Below are positions 44,395-52,900 of a stretch of 64,000 nucleotides of DNA, piece after piece (position 1 is the stretch's first letter; each line of letters opens with the position of its first letter). Both the position numbers and the translations under genes were made by a program. The stretch covers positions 558,001-622,000 of the forward strand of contig NZ_CP139421.1 of NCBI RefSeq assembly GCF_034119865.1, in the 5' to 3' direction. This DNA comes from Algoriphagus sp. NG3. Lineage in GTDB: Bacteria > Bacteroidota > Bacteroidia > Cytophagales > Cyclobacteriaceae. The notes under the pieces are model-generated. The model did no database searches. It saw nothing but the letters and a program-made list of their open reading frames with translations, and was not told the DNA's origin.

Positions 44395-45795
44395 TCAAAT
44401 TCCCTCAAACAGCATAAATGATTCCAAATAATTTGGAATCACGGTATTCCATCCCAATTCTTTTTTAAGTTTTTCGGCAAGCACTGTGGCGCTCTTCTCT
44501 TCCCCATGGATCATAAAGGCCAGTTTAGGTTTTACACTGAATCCTTCCGCCCACTCCATCAGTTCATTTTGATCAGCATGGGCAGATAAGCCCTCAACAT
44601 TGTAAACTTTTGCTTTCACAGGAACCTCCTGGCCAAAAATCCTTATTCCCGACTCCCCATTCACAAGCCGCCTGCCCCGGGTTCCTTCCGCTTGATAACC
44701 TACGAAAATAACACCGTTCCTTTCATTGGGCAGGTGATGCATGAGATGATGGAGTACACGGCCGCCTGTGGCCATTCCGCTCGCTGAGATAATAATGGCC
44801 TTTTCTTTAAGGTCATTCAGCATACGGGATTGCTCTTGTTTACGGATATAGTGCAGGTTGGAATGCTGGAAGGGGTGATGGTCTGTATCCTCCAATACGG
44901 CTATCAACTGATGATCCTGATGGAACTCCCTGTAAAGTTGGGACACGTTGATAGCCATAGGTGAATCCAGATAAATAGGCACATTCGGGATTTTTCCTTT
45001 TTTGATCAACTGGTAGAGATAATACATGAGCAACTGGGTACGCCCAACAGCAAACGCCGGAATGATAGCCAGCCCATCCCGGGAGAAAATATCATTGATG
45101 GCGGCTGCCAGCTCTTCTTCAGGTTTGACTGCTGTGGAAATACGGTCTCCGTAGGTTGACTCTATCCATACCAAATCTGCTTCCGGGATGAGTGTAGGGG
45201 GGTATAGCAGCGGGTCATGATATCTGCCCAAGTCGCCTGAGAATACCAGTTTCTTGGTCTGTAGTTCTCCCTTGATTACTACCTTGGTGATGGCTGCGCC
45301 CAGAATATGACCGGCATGATAATAAGTCACTTCTACGGAGGGGTGAATAGTAAAAGGTTTTTTGAATTCCTGTGGCTTCAGCAGCGGAAAGACAGCTTCT
45401 GCATCTTCTACTGTGTAAAGTGCCTCAGGATTTTCGTGTTTGGAATAGCCTTTTTTCTTGGCATATTCTGCTTCTTCCTCCTTTAGTTTGCCAGCGTCCA
45501 GAAGCAGGATTTTTGCAATTTCTGCTGTCGCTGCGGTGCAGTAAATAGGCCCAGAAAACCCATCCTTAACCAACTTGGGAAGATAGCCTATATGATCCAT
45601 GTGGGCATGGGTGAGTACCACTGCTTCTACATCTTTGGGAGGCATGGGGAATTTGTCCCAATTTCTGCGTCTGAGTTCTTTTCTTCCTTGAAAAAGCCCA
45701 CAATCGATCAAGAATTCAAAATCTCCTAGATCCAGTAAATACCGTGAACCGGTCACAGATCCTGCAGCACCTAAAAATTTCACACTAACATTCAT
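44395..45795 (-). CDS. Metallo-beta-lactamase/beta-CASP RNA-processing-type hydrolase
   Basis: A 466-residue enzyme. The MBL domain has LTHAHMDHIGYLPKL (HXHXDH zinc motif), HAGHILGAA and VFSGDLGR. The inserted beta-CASP domain has ERTYGDR-like ESTYGDR and SGMATGGRV. The C-terminal RNA-specificity (RMMBL) part ends with GLSAHADQNELMEW and MIHGEEKSA. This is the bacterial CPSF73/YsgA-like family of presumed exonucleases or endonucleases acting on RNA. No signal peptide. It is transcribed alone or with the downstream lipoprotein gene. Confidence 0.9.
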   Translation of the reverse strand: MNVSVKFLGAAGSVTGSRYLLDLGDFEFLIDCGLFQGRKELRRRNWDKFPMPPKDVEAVVLTHAHMDHIGYLPKLVKDGFSGPIYCTAATAEIAKILLLDAGKLKEEEAEYAKKKGYSKHENPEALYTVEDAEAVFPLLKPQEFKKPFTIHPSVEVTYYHAGHILGAAITKVVIKGELQTKKLVFSGDLGRYHDPLLYPPTLIPEADLVWIESTYGDRISTAVKPEEELAAAINDIFSRDGLAIIPAFAVGRTQLLMYYLYQLIKKGKIPNVPIYLDSPMAINVSQLYREFHQDHQLIAVLEDTDHHPFQHSNLHYIRKQEQSRMLNDLKEKAIIISASGMATGGRVLHHLMHHLPNERNGVIFVGYQAEGTRGRRLVNGESGIRIFGQEVPVKAKVYNVEGLSAHADQNELMEWAEGFSVKPKLAFMIHGEEKSATVLAEKLKKELGWNTVIPNYLESFMLFEGI

Positions 45796-45847
45796 ATGCT
45801 TTTGGTTTAGTCCAAAAGATACAAAAAAAAGGCTGTCTCATAACTCA

Positions 45848-45946
45848 TAATTGTCACATTGAGCGCCCGCCTGCCGGAGGGCAGGAAGTCGAAATGTGCT
45901 TAATTAGCGCATAAAAGGCTTCGACTTCGCTCAGCCTGACAAGAAA
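45848..45946. repeat. TGTCAGGCTGAGCG repeat, copy 2 (inverted)
   Basis: The ends TTGTCACATTGAGC and GGCTTCGACTTCGCTCAGCC, reading the minus strand, match 41107-41173. Between them lies an inserted short palindrome CCTGCCGGAGGGCAGG (45870-45885). It is between the PspC and beta-CASP genes. Confidence 0.7.
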
Positions 45947-45972
45947 ACTTACTTATGAGACAGCCTCTTTAG

Positions 45973-47973
45973 TTAGTCTACTACCACGGAAGTGTCTTGC
46001 TGTTTCTCCTTGAATTTTGATTTACTGATACTGTCTAGTTGTTCTCTATCATATTCTCCAGTATCTGGCGCTTCCACCTCGAAATTAACTCCTTCCGAAA
46101 TTTCCTCTTCCCGATCATCTTGCTCCTGATTTACTTCTTCTTTGCAAGTGAGGCAGACCAAACCTTGCCTGTTAAAGGCCCACACCGTATTCTGGGATAG
46201 GTCACTGGATTTGTACCCATTTTTATAAATCGTGTTTCTAAGGATTTCCAGCAGTGAGCGTTCCATGATAAAGGGTTTGTCGTAAGGGATCTGAAGGAAA
46301 AGATTCAGCTTTTGATCCCGGAATTTATCAATGTTGGAGATATCATATCCTTCATCAAAGGTGATTATGGAATCCAGCACTGAATAATTATAACCTATCA
46401 TTTTGGCATTGTTCATAGCTTCTGCCTTGGTTTTTCCTCTGGAGAAGAAATCCTCCCGGAGGGTCACCAATGAATCAGAAGTGCCTTCCAGCTTAAGATT
46501 CACGTTGTTGAAGGTAGACTCTTCCCCGATAGAGTTTATCCTCAGGATCATGATTCCGTCCGTTACAGGTACGGTTTGCTCTATTTTATGCCAGTTTTCT
46601 TCTTTGAACTGGGCTACGATCAGCGGAACCTGGAAAGCACATATACCTACACAGAGTAACCACAATCCCAGTGCTACAAAACCAAACCGTGCACCTATGA
46701 GGTTCTTTTGCATCAACACGCTCAGTCCAAGTAAGATGATAATGATCCCTGGAATAATCAGAAGAAAGGAAGCACCGATTACCAGCCATATGGAAACCAG
46801 GTTGGAGAAAAGCTCCACTGGGAAATTATCCATAAGTACCCTGTAATCATCGTTGGTAAATACGCCCATATATAAAGCCAGACTGAATAATGGAGTGATG
46901 GTGAGGCCCAAGCCTACAAAGAAGACAAATAAGCCGAAAATAACCCGGATCACATTCAGAAAGAGTCTGCCCAATGGCCCCAATGCACTTCCTATTGCCT
47001 CGATGATCTGGCCGATTATCCTAAAAGGAGTCAATAGAATCTGCCTGGTCTTGGACTCAGGGGCTTTTGGAATGGGATTGATATTTTCCTTGATTGTAGA
47101 ATCTATATTATCCAGCGTAATTTCCCCGCCTTTCATCCGGATACGTTCAGTGATGGAACTTGCTACCGGCGTGATGATCCAAAGGATAAGGTAGATAAGA
47201 AACCCTGATCCACCGGCCAAGATCAATAGTACTAGAGCCAAGCGGGTATAGATCACTTCCACACCGAAATATGCCGCCAAACCACTAGCTACACCACCTA
47301 AGACTTTATCGTCAGGATTACGGTATAGTTTTTTGATGTTTTTATCTTCCTCGATCTCATAAGACACAGGGAGTATGATCCACAAAACGATATAAGCCAC
47401 TGCTGCAAAAAGCCCAAAGCTCAGGTTAAGCCTAAAGTTGTCGAATGGCCAGATATCCATAAATCCAAAATTGAACCTGAGATTGCCTGAAAACAGCAAT
47501 AGGATAGCGATCAGCCTAGTCCAAAGCGGATCTATGGTAAAGTAATGCGCTATACCAGCACATACCCCACCCAGAATTTTCCGGTTTTCTAGGCGCATCA
47601 GCTTTTTATAGCCTTTTTTGCCTGCATCCGGAGGTGTTACATATTTATAGAAGTCCTGATCTTGGGAGGTGTTTTCCTCCTCATCCTCCAATGCTACCTT
47701 CTCCTCTTCTACAGAAGCAAAATCCGCAATAGTCCCCATTTTTTCAATGAGCTTATCCACGTTTTCGGCTGTGATCACCTGCTTGTTGTTTTTCAGGTTG
47801 CTCAGGAAAATCTCTGCGATACGGTTTTCTATATCAGAAATGATTTCCTGGTTGTCTTTATAGGAAGAAAAGTGGCGGTTGATCGCATCCAAGTATTTGC
47901 GGAGCGTGTCATACCCGTCTTCTTCGATGTGGAAAAGAATCCCACTGATGTTTATACTTATCGTCTTTTTCAT
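45973..47973 (-). CDS. PspC-domain membrane protein
   Basis: A 666-residue protein. The N-terminal region (1-110) begins ISINISGILFHIEEDGYDTL and is cytoplasmic. Two PspC domains follow, each a GGVCAGIAHYF or GGVASGLAAYFGV segment plus membrane helices (about 125-205 and 215-280), then four or five more helices to about residue 465, and a charged C-terminal domain. PspC-type proteins sense or transmit cell-envelope stress. The PadR repressor-like gene lies just upstream, and the gap between them holds copy 4 of the GA-interrupted stem element, so control at both transcription and RNA level is possible. Confidence 0.82.
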   Translation of the reverse strand: MKKTISINISGILFHIEEDGYDTLRKYLDAINRHFSSYKDNQEIISDIENRIAEIFLSNLKNNKQVITAENVDKLIEKMGTIADFASVEEEKVALEDEEENTSQDQDFYKYVTPPDAGKKGYKKLMRLENRKILGGVCAGIAHYFTIDPLWTRLIAILLLFSGNLRFNFGFMDIWPFDNFRLNLSFGLFAAVAYIVLWIILPVSYEIEEDKNIKKLYRNPDDKVLGGVASGLAAYFGVEVIYTRLALVLLILAGGSGFLIYLILWIITPVASSITERIRMKGGEITLDNIDSTIKENINPIPKAPESKTRQILLTPFRIIGQIIEAIGSALGPLGRLFLNVIRVIFGLFVFFVGLGLTITPLFSLALYMGVFTNDDYRVLMDNFPVELFSNLVSIWLVIGASFLLIIPGIIIILLGLSVLMQKNLIGARFGFVALGLWLLCVGICAFQVPLIVAQFKEENWHKIEQTVPVTDGIMILRINSIGEESTFNNVNLKLEGTSDSLVTLREDFFSRGKTKAEAMNNAKMIGYNYSVLDSIITFDEGYDISNIDKFRDQKLNLFLQIPYDKPFIMERSLLEILRNTIYKNGYKSSDLSQNTVWAFNRQGLVCLTCKEEVNQEQDDREEEISEGVNFEVEAPDTGEYDREQLDSISKSKFKEKQQDTSVVVD

Positions 47974-47997
47974 CTGTTTATAATTTTCTTTTCAAAG

Positions 47998-48114
47998 GTC
48001 AGATAGCCTGTCCCATCTGACGCGGTGGATCGGGAAATCCCTGCCTGCGGCAGGCAGGTCGCATTACGGATGATCTTCCCTACGTGTGTTGCCTGTAACC
48101 TGCTCGATTTCATG
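47998..48114 (-). repeat. GA-interrupted stem element, copy 4 (padR-pspC gap)
   Basis: On the minus strand GAAATC-GA-GCA (48111-48101) pairs with TGC-GA (48063-48059) and GATTTC (48039-48034). A 19-base palindrome of the CTGCCTGCGGCAGGCAG kind (48040-48058) splits the 3' strand after the GA. ACACAC-GGG and GAT-AT are kept in the loop, and GGGACAGGCTATCTG follows as in copy 2. Sense to the operon. Confidence 0.6.
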
Positions 48115-48115
48115 A

Positions 48116-48445
48116 TCAATTCTTTGAGGTGATTAGAAGAGTGGAATTGACTAGTGATTCCCATGTGGTGGAAAGCGTACTTAGAAAATCCTTGCCTTCT
48201 TCAGTAATTGAGTAGTACTTCCTGGGAGGGCCGGATTCGGATTCCACCCAGCGGTATTCTACCAGGGAGGCAGATTTCAGACGGTTGAGTAGGGGGTATA
48301 ATGTACCTTCTACCACAATCATCTGGGCTTGTGTGAGCTCTTCGATCAGATCTGAGGTATATACTTCGCCCCTGGATATGATATGCAATACGCAAAACTC
48401 CAAGAGTCCTTTGCGCATTTGAATCTGTGTATTGGCGACATTCAT
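48116..48445 (-). CDS. PadR-family transcriptional regulator
   Basis: A 109-residue winged-helix protein. RKGLLEFCVLHIISRGEVYTSDLIEEL is the first helix-turn region, followed by VVEGTLYPLLNRLKSASLVEYRW and GPPRKYYSITEEGKDFL, the PadR signature. It probably represses its own operon, including the PspC gene that follows 140 bases downstream, and is released by an envelope-related signal. No effector domain beyond the short C-terminal helix is present. Confidence 0.92.
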   Translation of the reverse strand: MNVANTQIQMRKGLLEFCVLHIISRGEVYTSDLIEELTQAQMIVVEGTLYPLLNRLKSASLVEYRWVESESGPPRKYYSITEEGKDFLSTLSTTWESLVNSTLLITSKN

Positions 48446-48800
48446 TTGATAGGTGATTAGGTGTATTTCCTTCAGGAATAGTGCTTCCCTTCCTTCTCTA
48501 TGAGAGAAAAATTATACCAATCTTTTCCAAGCTACCTTGTATAACCTAATTCTATGCGATAAACAGGTAGTAGGTATTATAAATTGGGTTGAAAAACCTG
48601 TTTAATTTAGGTTAAAACGCAGTTGGAGGGGGACTAGAAAATTAGAAAAAATAAAACCCTCCGAAAAACTATTCTTTGAGGTTCAGAAAAATGTTAAATT
48701 ACTGAACATATTTGTGTACGATCGCGGACATGCATCTGGGATAGCGCAAGTAATTTCTCCTTATTATATATAGGTTTGATAAAATGGTTTATTTTGGATT
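48446..48800. other. Divergent promoter region of padR and porV2
   Basis: A 355-base AT-rich gap with no gene. An exact TANNTTTG box (TAGGTTTG, 48771-48778) lies 23 bases before the porV2 start. I see no PadR-type palindrome that I would call with confidence. Confidence 0.45.
48771..48778 (+). promoter_or_regulatory. -7 box of porV2
   Basis: TAGGTTTG matches TANNTTTG and lies about 23 bases before the GTG start, which leaves a very short leader. No convincing -33 TTTG was seen. Confidence 0.4.
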
Positions 48801-49925
48801 GTGAAATATAATATCAGAGGTCAATTTTTTATTTTCATTCTTCTGTGCTGCTGGGCAGCCCCACTCTTTGCGCAGGATTTGGCACCCAAGTATTCCAACG
48901 AATTTTTAAATATAGGAGTAGGTGCAAGAGCTTTGGGAATGGGGGGGGCACAGGTGTCTGCCGTACGTGATGTCACTGCCGCCTACTGGAATCCCGCTGC
49001 ATTGATGGGAGTACAGCATAAATATGAGTTTAGCCTGATGCACGCTGAGTATTTTGCCGGGGTGGCCCAGTACGATTACCTGTCCTTTACCACACCTATC
49101 AAAGATCAAAGTCAGGTAGCCGTTTCCTTGATCCGTTTTGGAGTGGATGATATTCCCGATACAAGGTTTCTGTACGATGCCAATGGAGCATTGAATTATA
49201 ATAATATCCAGTTTTTCAATGCGGCTGACTATGCTTTGCTTTTGAGCTATGCTAGGGATCTTTCTGACAAATTCAAAGTGGGGATGAACGCCAAAGTCAT
49301 TCACCGGAATGTGGGGAAATTCGCCCAGGCATGGGGGTTTGGACTGGATGTGGGAGGGATCTACATCAAAGATAGGTTGACTCTTGGCGTCGTAGTCCGG
49401 GACATCACTACCACCTTCAATGCCTGGTCTCACAATGCCGAACTGGTCAGGGATATCTATGCACAGACTGATAATGAAATTCCGGTCAACTCTGTAGAAC
49501 TCACCCTCCCTAGGGCTATTCCCAGCATGACATACAGTTTTCAGATCGGGAAGCAATTCAGTCTTTTGACCACAGTGGATTTGGAAATGACCTTTGACGG
49601 GCAGAGAAATACAGTGATCAGTACCCCATTATTGAGCATAGACCCAAGAATTGGCTTGGAAGCAGGTTTTCAGAAAATTGCCTTTCTGCGGGCTGGAATA
49701 GGTAATTTTCAATACATCAAGGATTTTCAAGGGAAGGAAAGCCTGAATATGCAACCCAGCATGGGGATCGGTGTATTTATCAGTGAGCGCTTTCAGATTG
49801 ACTATGCACTGACCGATATTGGTAATGTATCGGAAACACCCTATTCCCATGTATTCAGTGTAAAAGTAAGTCTGGAGAAACTGGAAGCTGATTTTAGGAA
49901 ATTTAAAAGCTGGACAGACAAATGA
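48801..49925 (+). CDS. PorV2-like outer-membrane protein of the type IX secretion group
   Basis: A 374-residue protein starting at GTG 48801, with a signal peptide (LFAQ). The mature part opens KYSNEFLNIGVGARALGMGGAQV and has DVTAAYWNPAALMGV, the signatures of the PorV/PorQ family of FadL-like 14-strand barrels. In type IX secretion PorV shuttles cargo to the PorU sortase. This PorV2-type homolog is directly followed, with a four-base overlap, by a PorU2-like protease, so it probably serves that paralogous pair and not the core machinery. Confidence 0.85.
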   Translation: MKYNIRGQFFIFILLCCWAAPLFAQDLAPKYSNEFLNIGVGARALGMGGAQVSAVRDVTAAYWNPAALMGVQHKYEFSLMHAEYFAGVAQYDYLSFTTPIKDQSQVAVSLIRFGVDDIPDTRFLYDANGALNYNNIQFFNAADYALLLSYARDLSDKFKVGMNAKVIHRNVGKFAQAWGFGLDVGGIYIKDRLTLGVVVRDITTTFNAWSHNAELVRDIYAQTDNEIPVNSVELTLPRAIPSMTYSFQIGKQFSLLTTVDLEMTFDGQRNTVISTPLLSIDPRIGLEAGFQKIAFLRAGIGNFQYIKDFQGKESLNMQPSMGIGVFISERFQIDYALTDIGNVSETPYSHVFSVKVSLEKLEADFRKFKSWTDK

Positions 49926-52900
49926 TAAAAAATCTACTTTTCGCTTTTCTGATATTCCTGTCCTTTACCGGATCTGTACTGGCCCAGCAGCCTGTTTGGT
50001 ATAATTACAACCAGACCTATTACAAAATCCCTACAGCCGCAGACGGCATCCACCGCATCCCCGCTTCATCCCTAAGTAGCTCCGGAATCAATCTGAGCAC
50101 CATAGATCCCCGAAATATCCGTCTCTATCACCGAGGTGTAGAAGTCGCTATCCATATTGAGGGAGAAACTGACGGGAGGTTTGATCCACAAGATTACCTA
50201 GAATTCTATGGAAAACGGAATGACGGGACACTGGATAAGCTACTCTATACTGACTTTGATCAGATTCCCAATCCCTATTTCAACACTACTTCTGATACCA
50301 CGGCTTTTTTCCTGACCATCACAAATGGTGGAGGAGGCAAGCGTATGAATCTCCGCCCTGCGCCAGAGCCAGCTTTGCCATCGGCAACTACTTATGCATC
50401 AGAAAAATTGCTTACCCTTAGCGAACAGTATTCTTTGGGAATTTCCTATGCCTTGGGCTTTAGACTGTCTAAATATGATCAGGGACAAGGCTGGATGTCC
50501 TCAGTGGTTTCAAAGGGGAATACGAGACAGCTCACTTTTGAGGGATTAGGTACAAAAGCAAATTCCGGTCTAGCAAAACTTGAAATCGGGCTGGTAGGAA
50601 GATCATTTAATGCGCATAGCACCAGGATCTTGGCAGGGCCTACTGCTGCAAATCAGCGTTTAATTTCGACAGTCTCCAGCAAGGACTTTGAATCCACACA
50701 GCTTATGCTGGAGTTGAACATGAATGACTTCAGTGCCGATGGAAGTATAGTAATCGGTGTGAATTCTGCAGGTTCGGAATCCACGGATAATGTATCTGTC
50801 GCTTTCGCAAAAATCACTTTTCAGAAAGCCCTGGCCTCCGGGGATTTCAGCTCAGAGCTGTTTATTTCTCCTCCTGGCAATCAAAGAATTCAGCTTTCCC
50901 AATTGACTGGCAATTATGCTGCGATGGAAGTTTCTGATCCTGTGAATCCACAGAAAGTCCAACTCAGTGGTGCCGGCCAAACCCGCTCTTTTAGAGCTGC
51001 AATTCCGGGAGATTCCAGCAAAATCTGGGTTCAAAATGAAGCGGAAATCATTTCGGTTTTATCGCTTGATCCGGTGAGATTCAGGAATTACCTTGCCCAG
51101 CCTGCCAATTATCTTCTAGTAGGCCATCAAGTATTGGAGCAGCCCACCGGCAAATTTGACAATCCGCTGAAAGCCTATGCGGCACATAGGGCTTCCCCGC
51201 TGGGCGGTGGTTTTGACACCCTGAGTGTGAAGGTGGAGGATCTGTATAATCAATTTTCCTATGGAGAGTATACTCCCCTGGCGATCTACGAATTTTTACG
51301 GGCATATTATCCGGTTCACAAACCCACACATCTACTCTTTGCCGGAAGGTCATTGGCGATGTACTCTACCTCCCGGGTGGGAGGCGTCACGTATTTTTAT
51401 AGAAACAATCCTGATGTTTTCACTTTTAAGGATTTGATTCCGGCAGGAGGATTTCCCTTCTCGGACAATAGCTATACGATTGGTCTCGATCCTTCCAAAC
51501 CTGCTGTCCCTGCTCTGGCTGTGGGGAGAATACCTGCCCGGAATTCACAGCATCTGGCGGATTACCTCAGTAAAGCAATAGAAAAAGATGCCGTGGGAAT
51601 ATCGGACTCCTGGCAAAAGGAAATTATCCATCTCAGTGGAGGTGTATCCGAATTCGAACTGGAGCGCTATTTTAATTTCATGAATGGTTTCAAGACCATT
51701 GCCGAAGGCCTATATCTTGGAGGGAAAGTAAATACGTATAGAAAACGGTCAAATTCAACCGTGGAAGTAATCGATATCACAGGGGATCTGAATGAGGGAA
51801 GGTCTATGCTCACTTTTTTTGGGCATGGAGCACCTACAGTGATCGATATCGAGATCGGTTTTGCTTCGGATCCTACGCTGAATTACCAAAATAAAGGGAA
51901 ATACCCCGTCATGCTCTTTAATGGATGCGACTACGGAAGTGCCTTTGGGAATAGCTATACCCAGGGGGAAGATTGGGTGATTACCCCAGACAAAGGTGCT
52001 GTCTCAGTTCTTGCCAATTCGGCGATAGGGGTAGATGTCTATCTACGTAGATACTCTGATATGTTTTATAGAAATGCTTTTGCCGATAGTACGCTGATTT
52101 ACCGCACGCTGGGAGAAGTGAAGCGGGAAGCGGAGGAGGAGTATGTGGATGCTTATGGGACAAGTCCACTGTCATTTTCCCATATGGAGCAGATGATCAA
52201 CTATGGAGATCCCGGAGTGAGGATTTTTCCTGCCGATAAAGCTGATTACTCGCTAAAAGCTGAGGAGGTGTCTTTGGATAGTTTTGATGAAGTACCTGTT
52301 TCCGTACTTTCTGATAGTTTGAAATTAAGCTTTGTCCTGAGAAATATTGGAAGGGTAGATACAGACTCTTTAGAATATAAAGTGACGAGAAAGTTTCCTG
52401 ATGCGAGTACAGAATCTTTTGCCGCAGTCAGGATCCCATACATTGCCAGGTTAGATTCACTCTTTTTCACCATACCTAATACAGGACGTAATTCAGCCGG
52501 GGAAAACACCTTTACCATAGAGGTGAATCCTACCAAGGAGGTGAAGGAAATGACCTTCGCCAACAACGTAGTGTCGTATACCAAATTTATTCCTTTGAGT
52601 GGCACGTTGAACCTTTATCCGCTGGAGTATGGAATTGTCAGTGGAGAAGAGACGGTGTTAATGGCTCAGATTCCAGGCAAAAGCACCGAAGACCGTACGG
52701 TAATTATCCAGCTGGACACGGCAGCATCTTTCACTTCCGCCTACCGCAGGGAAGTGCGTGTCACTACCCGGGGATTGGCTGAGATGAAGCTCCCTTTGAC
52801 GGCATTTTCGGATAGTACCACCTTCTACTGGAGATCCAAATACCAGGAAGCCAAACCCGGTGAAACGGATGCTTGGACGAATTCTAGCTTCTCCTTTATC

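Noticed and set aside
47970..48164. 64-codon minus-strand frame between padR and pspC
   Set aside because: It mostly overlays the structured element and the padR 3' end. I treat it as the possible MKSS frame in a finding, not as a gene.
48906..49556. 216-codon minus-strand frame inside porV2
   Set aside because: It is antisense to a clear PorV-type barrel; long open shadows are frequent in such genes.
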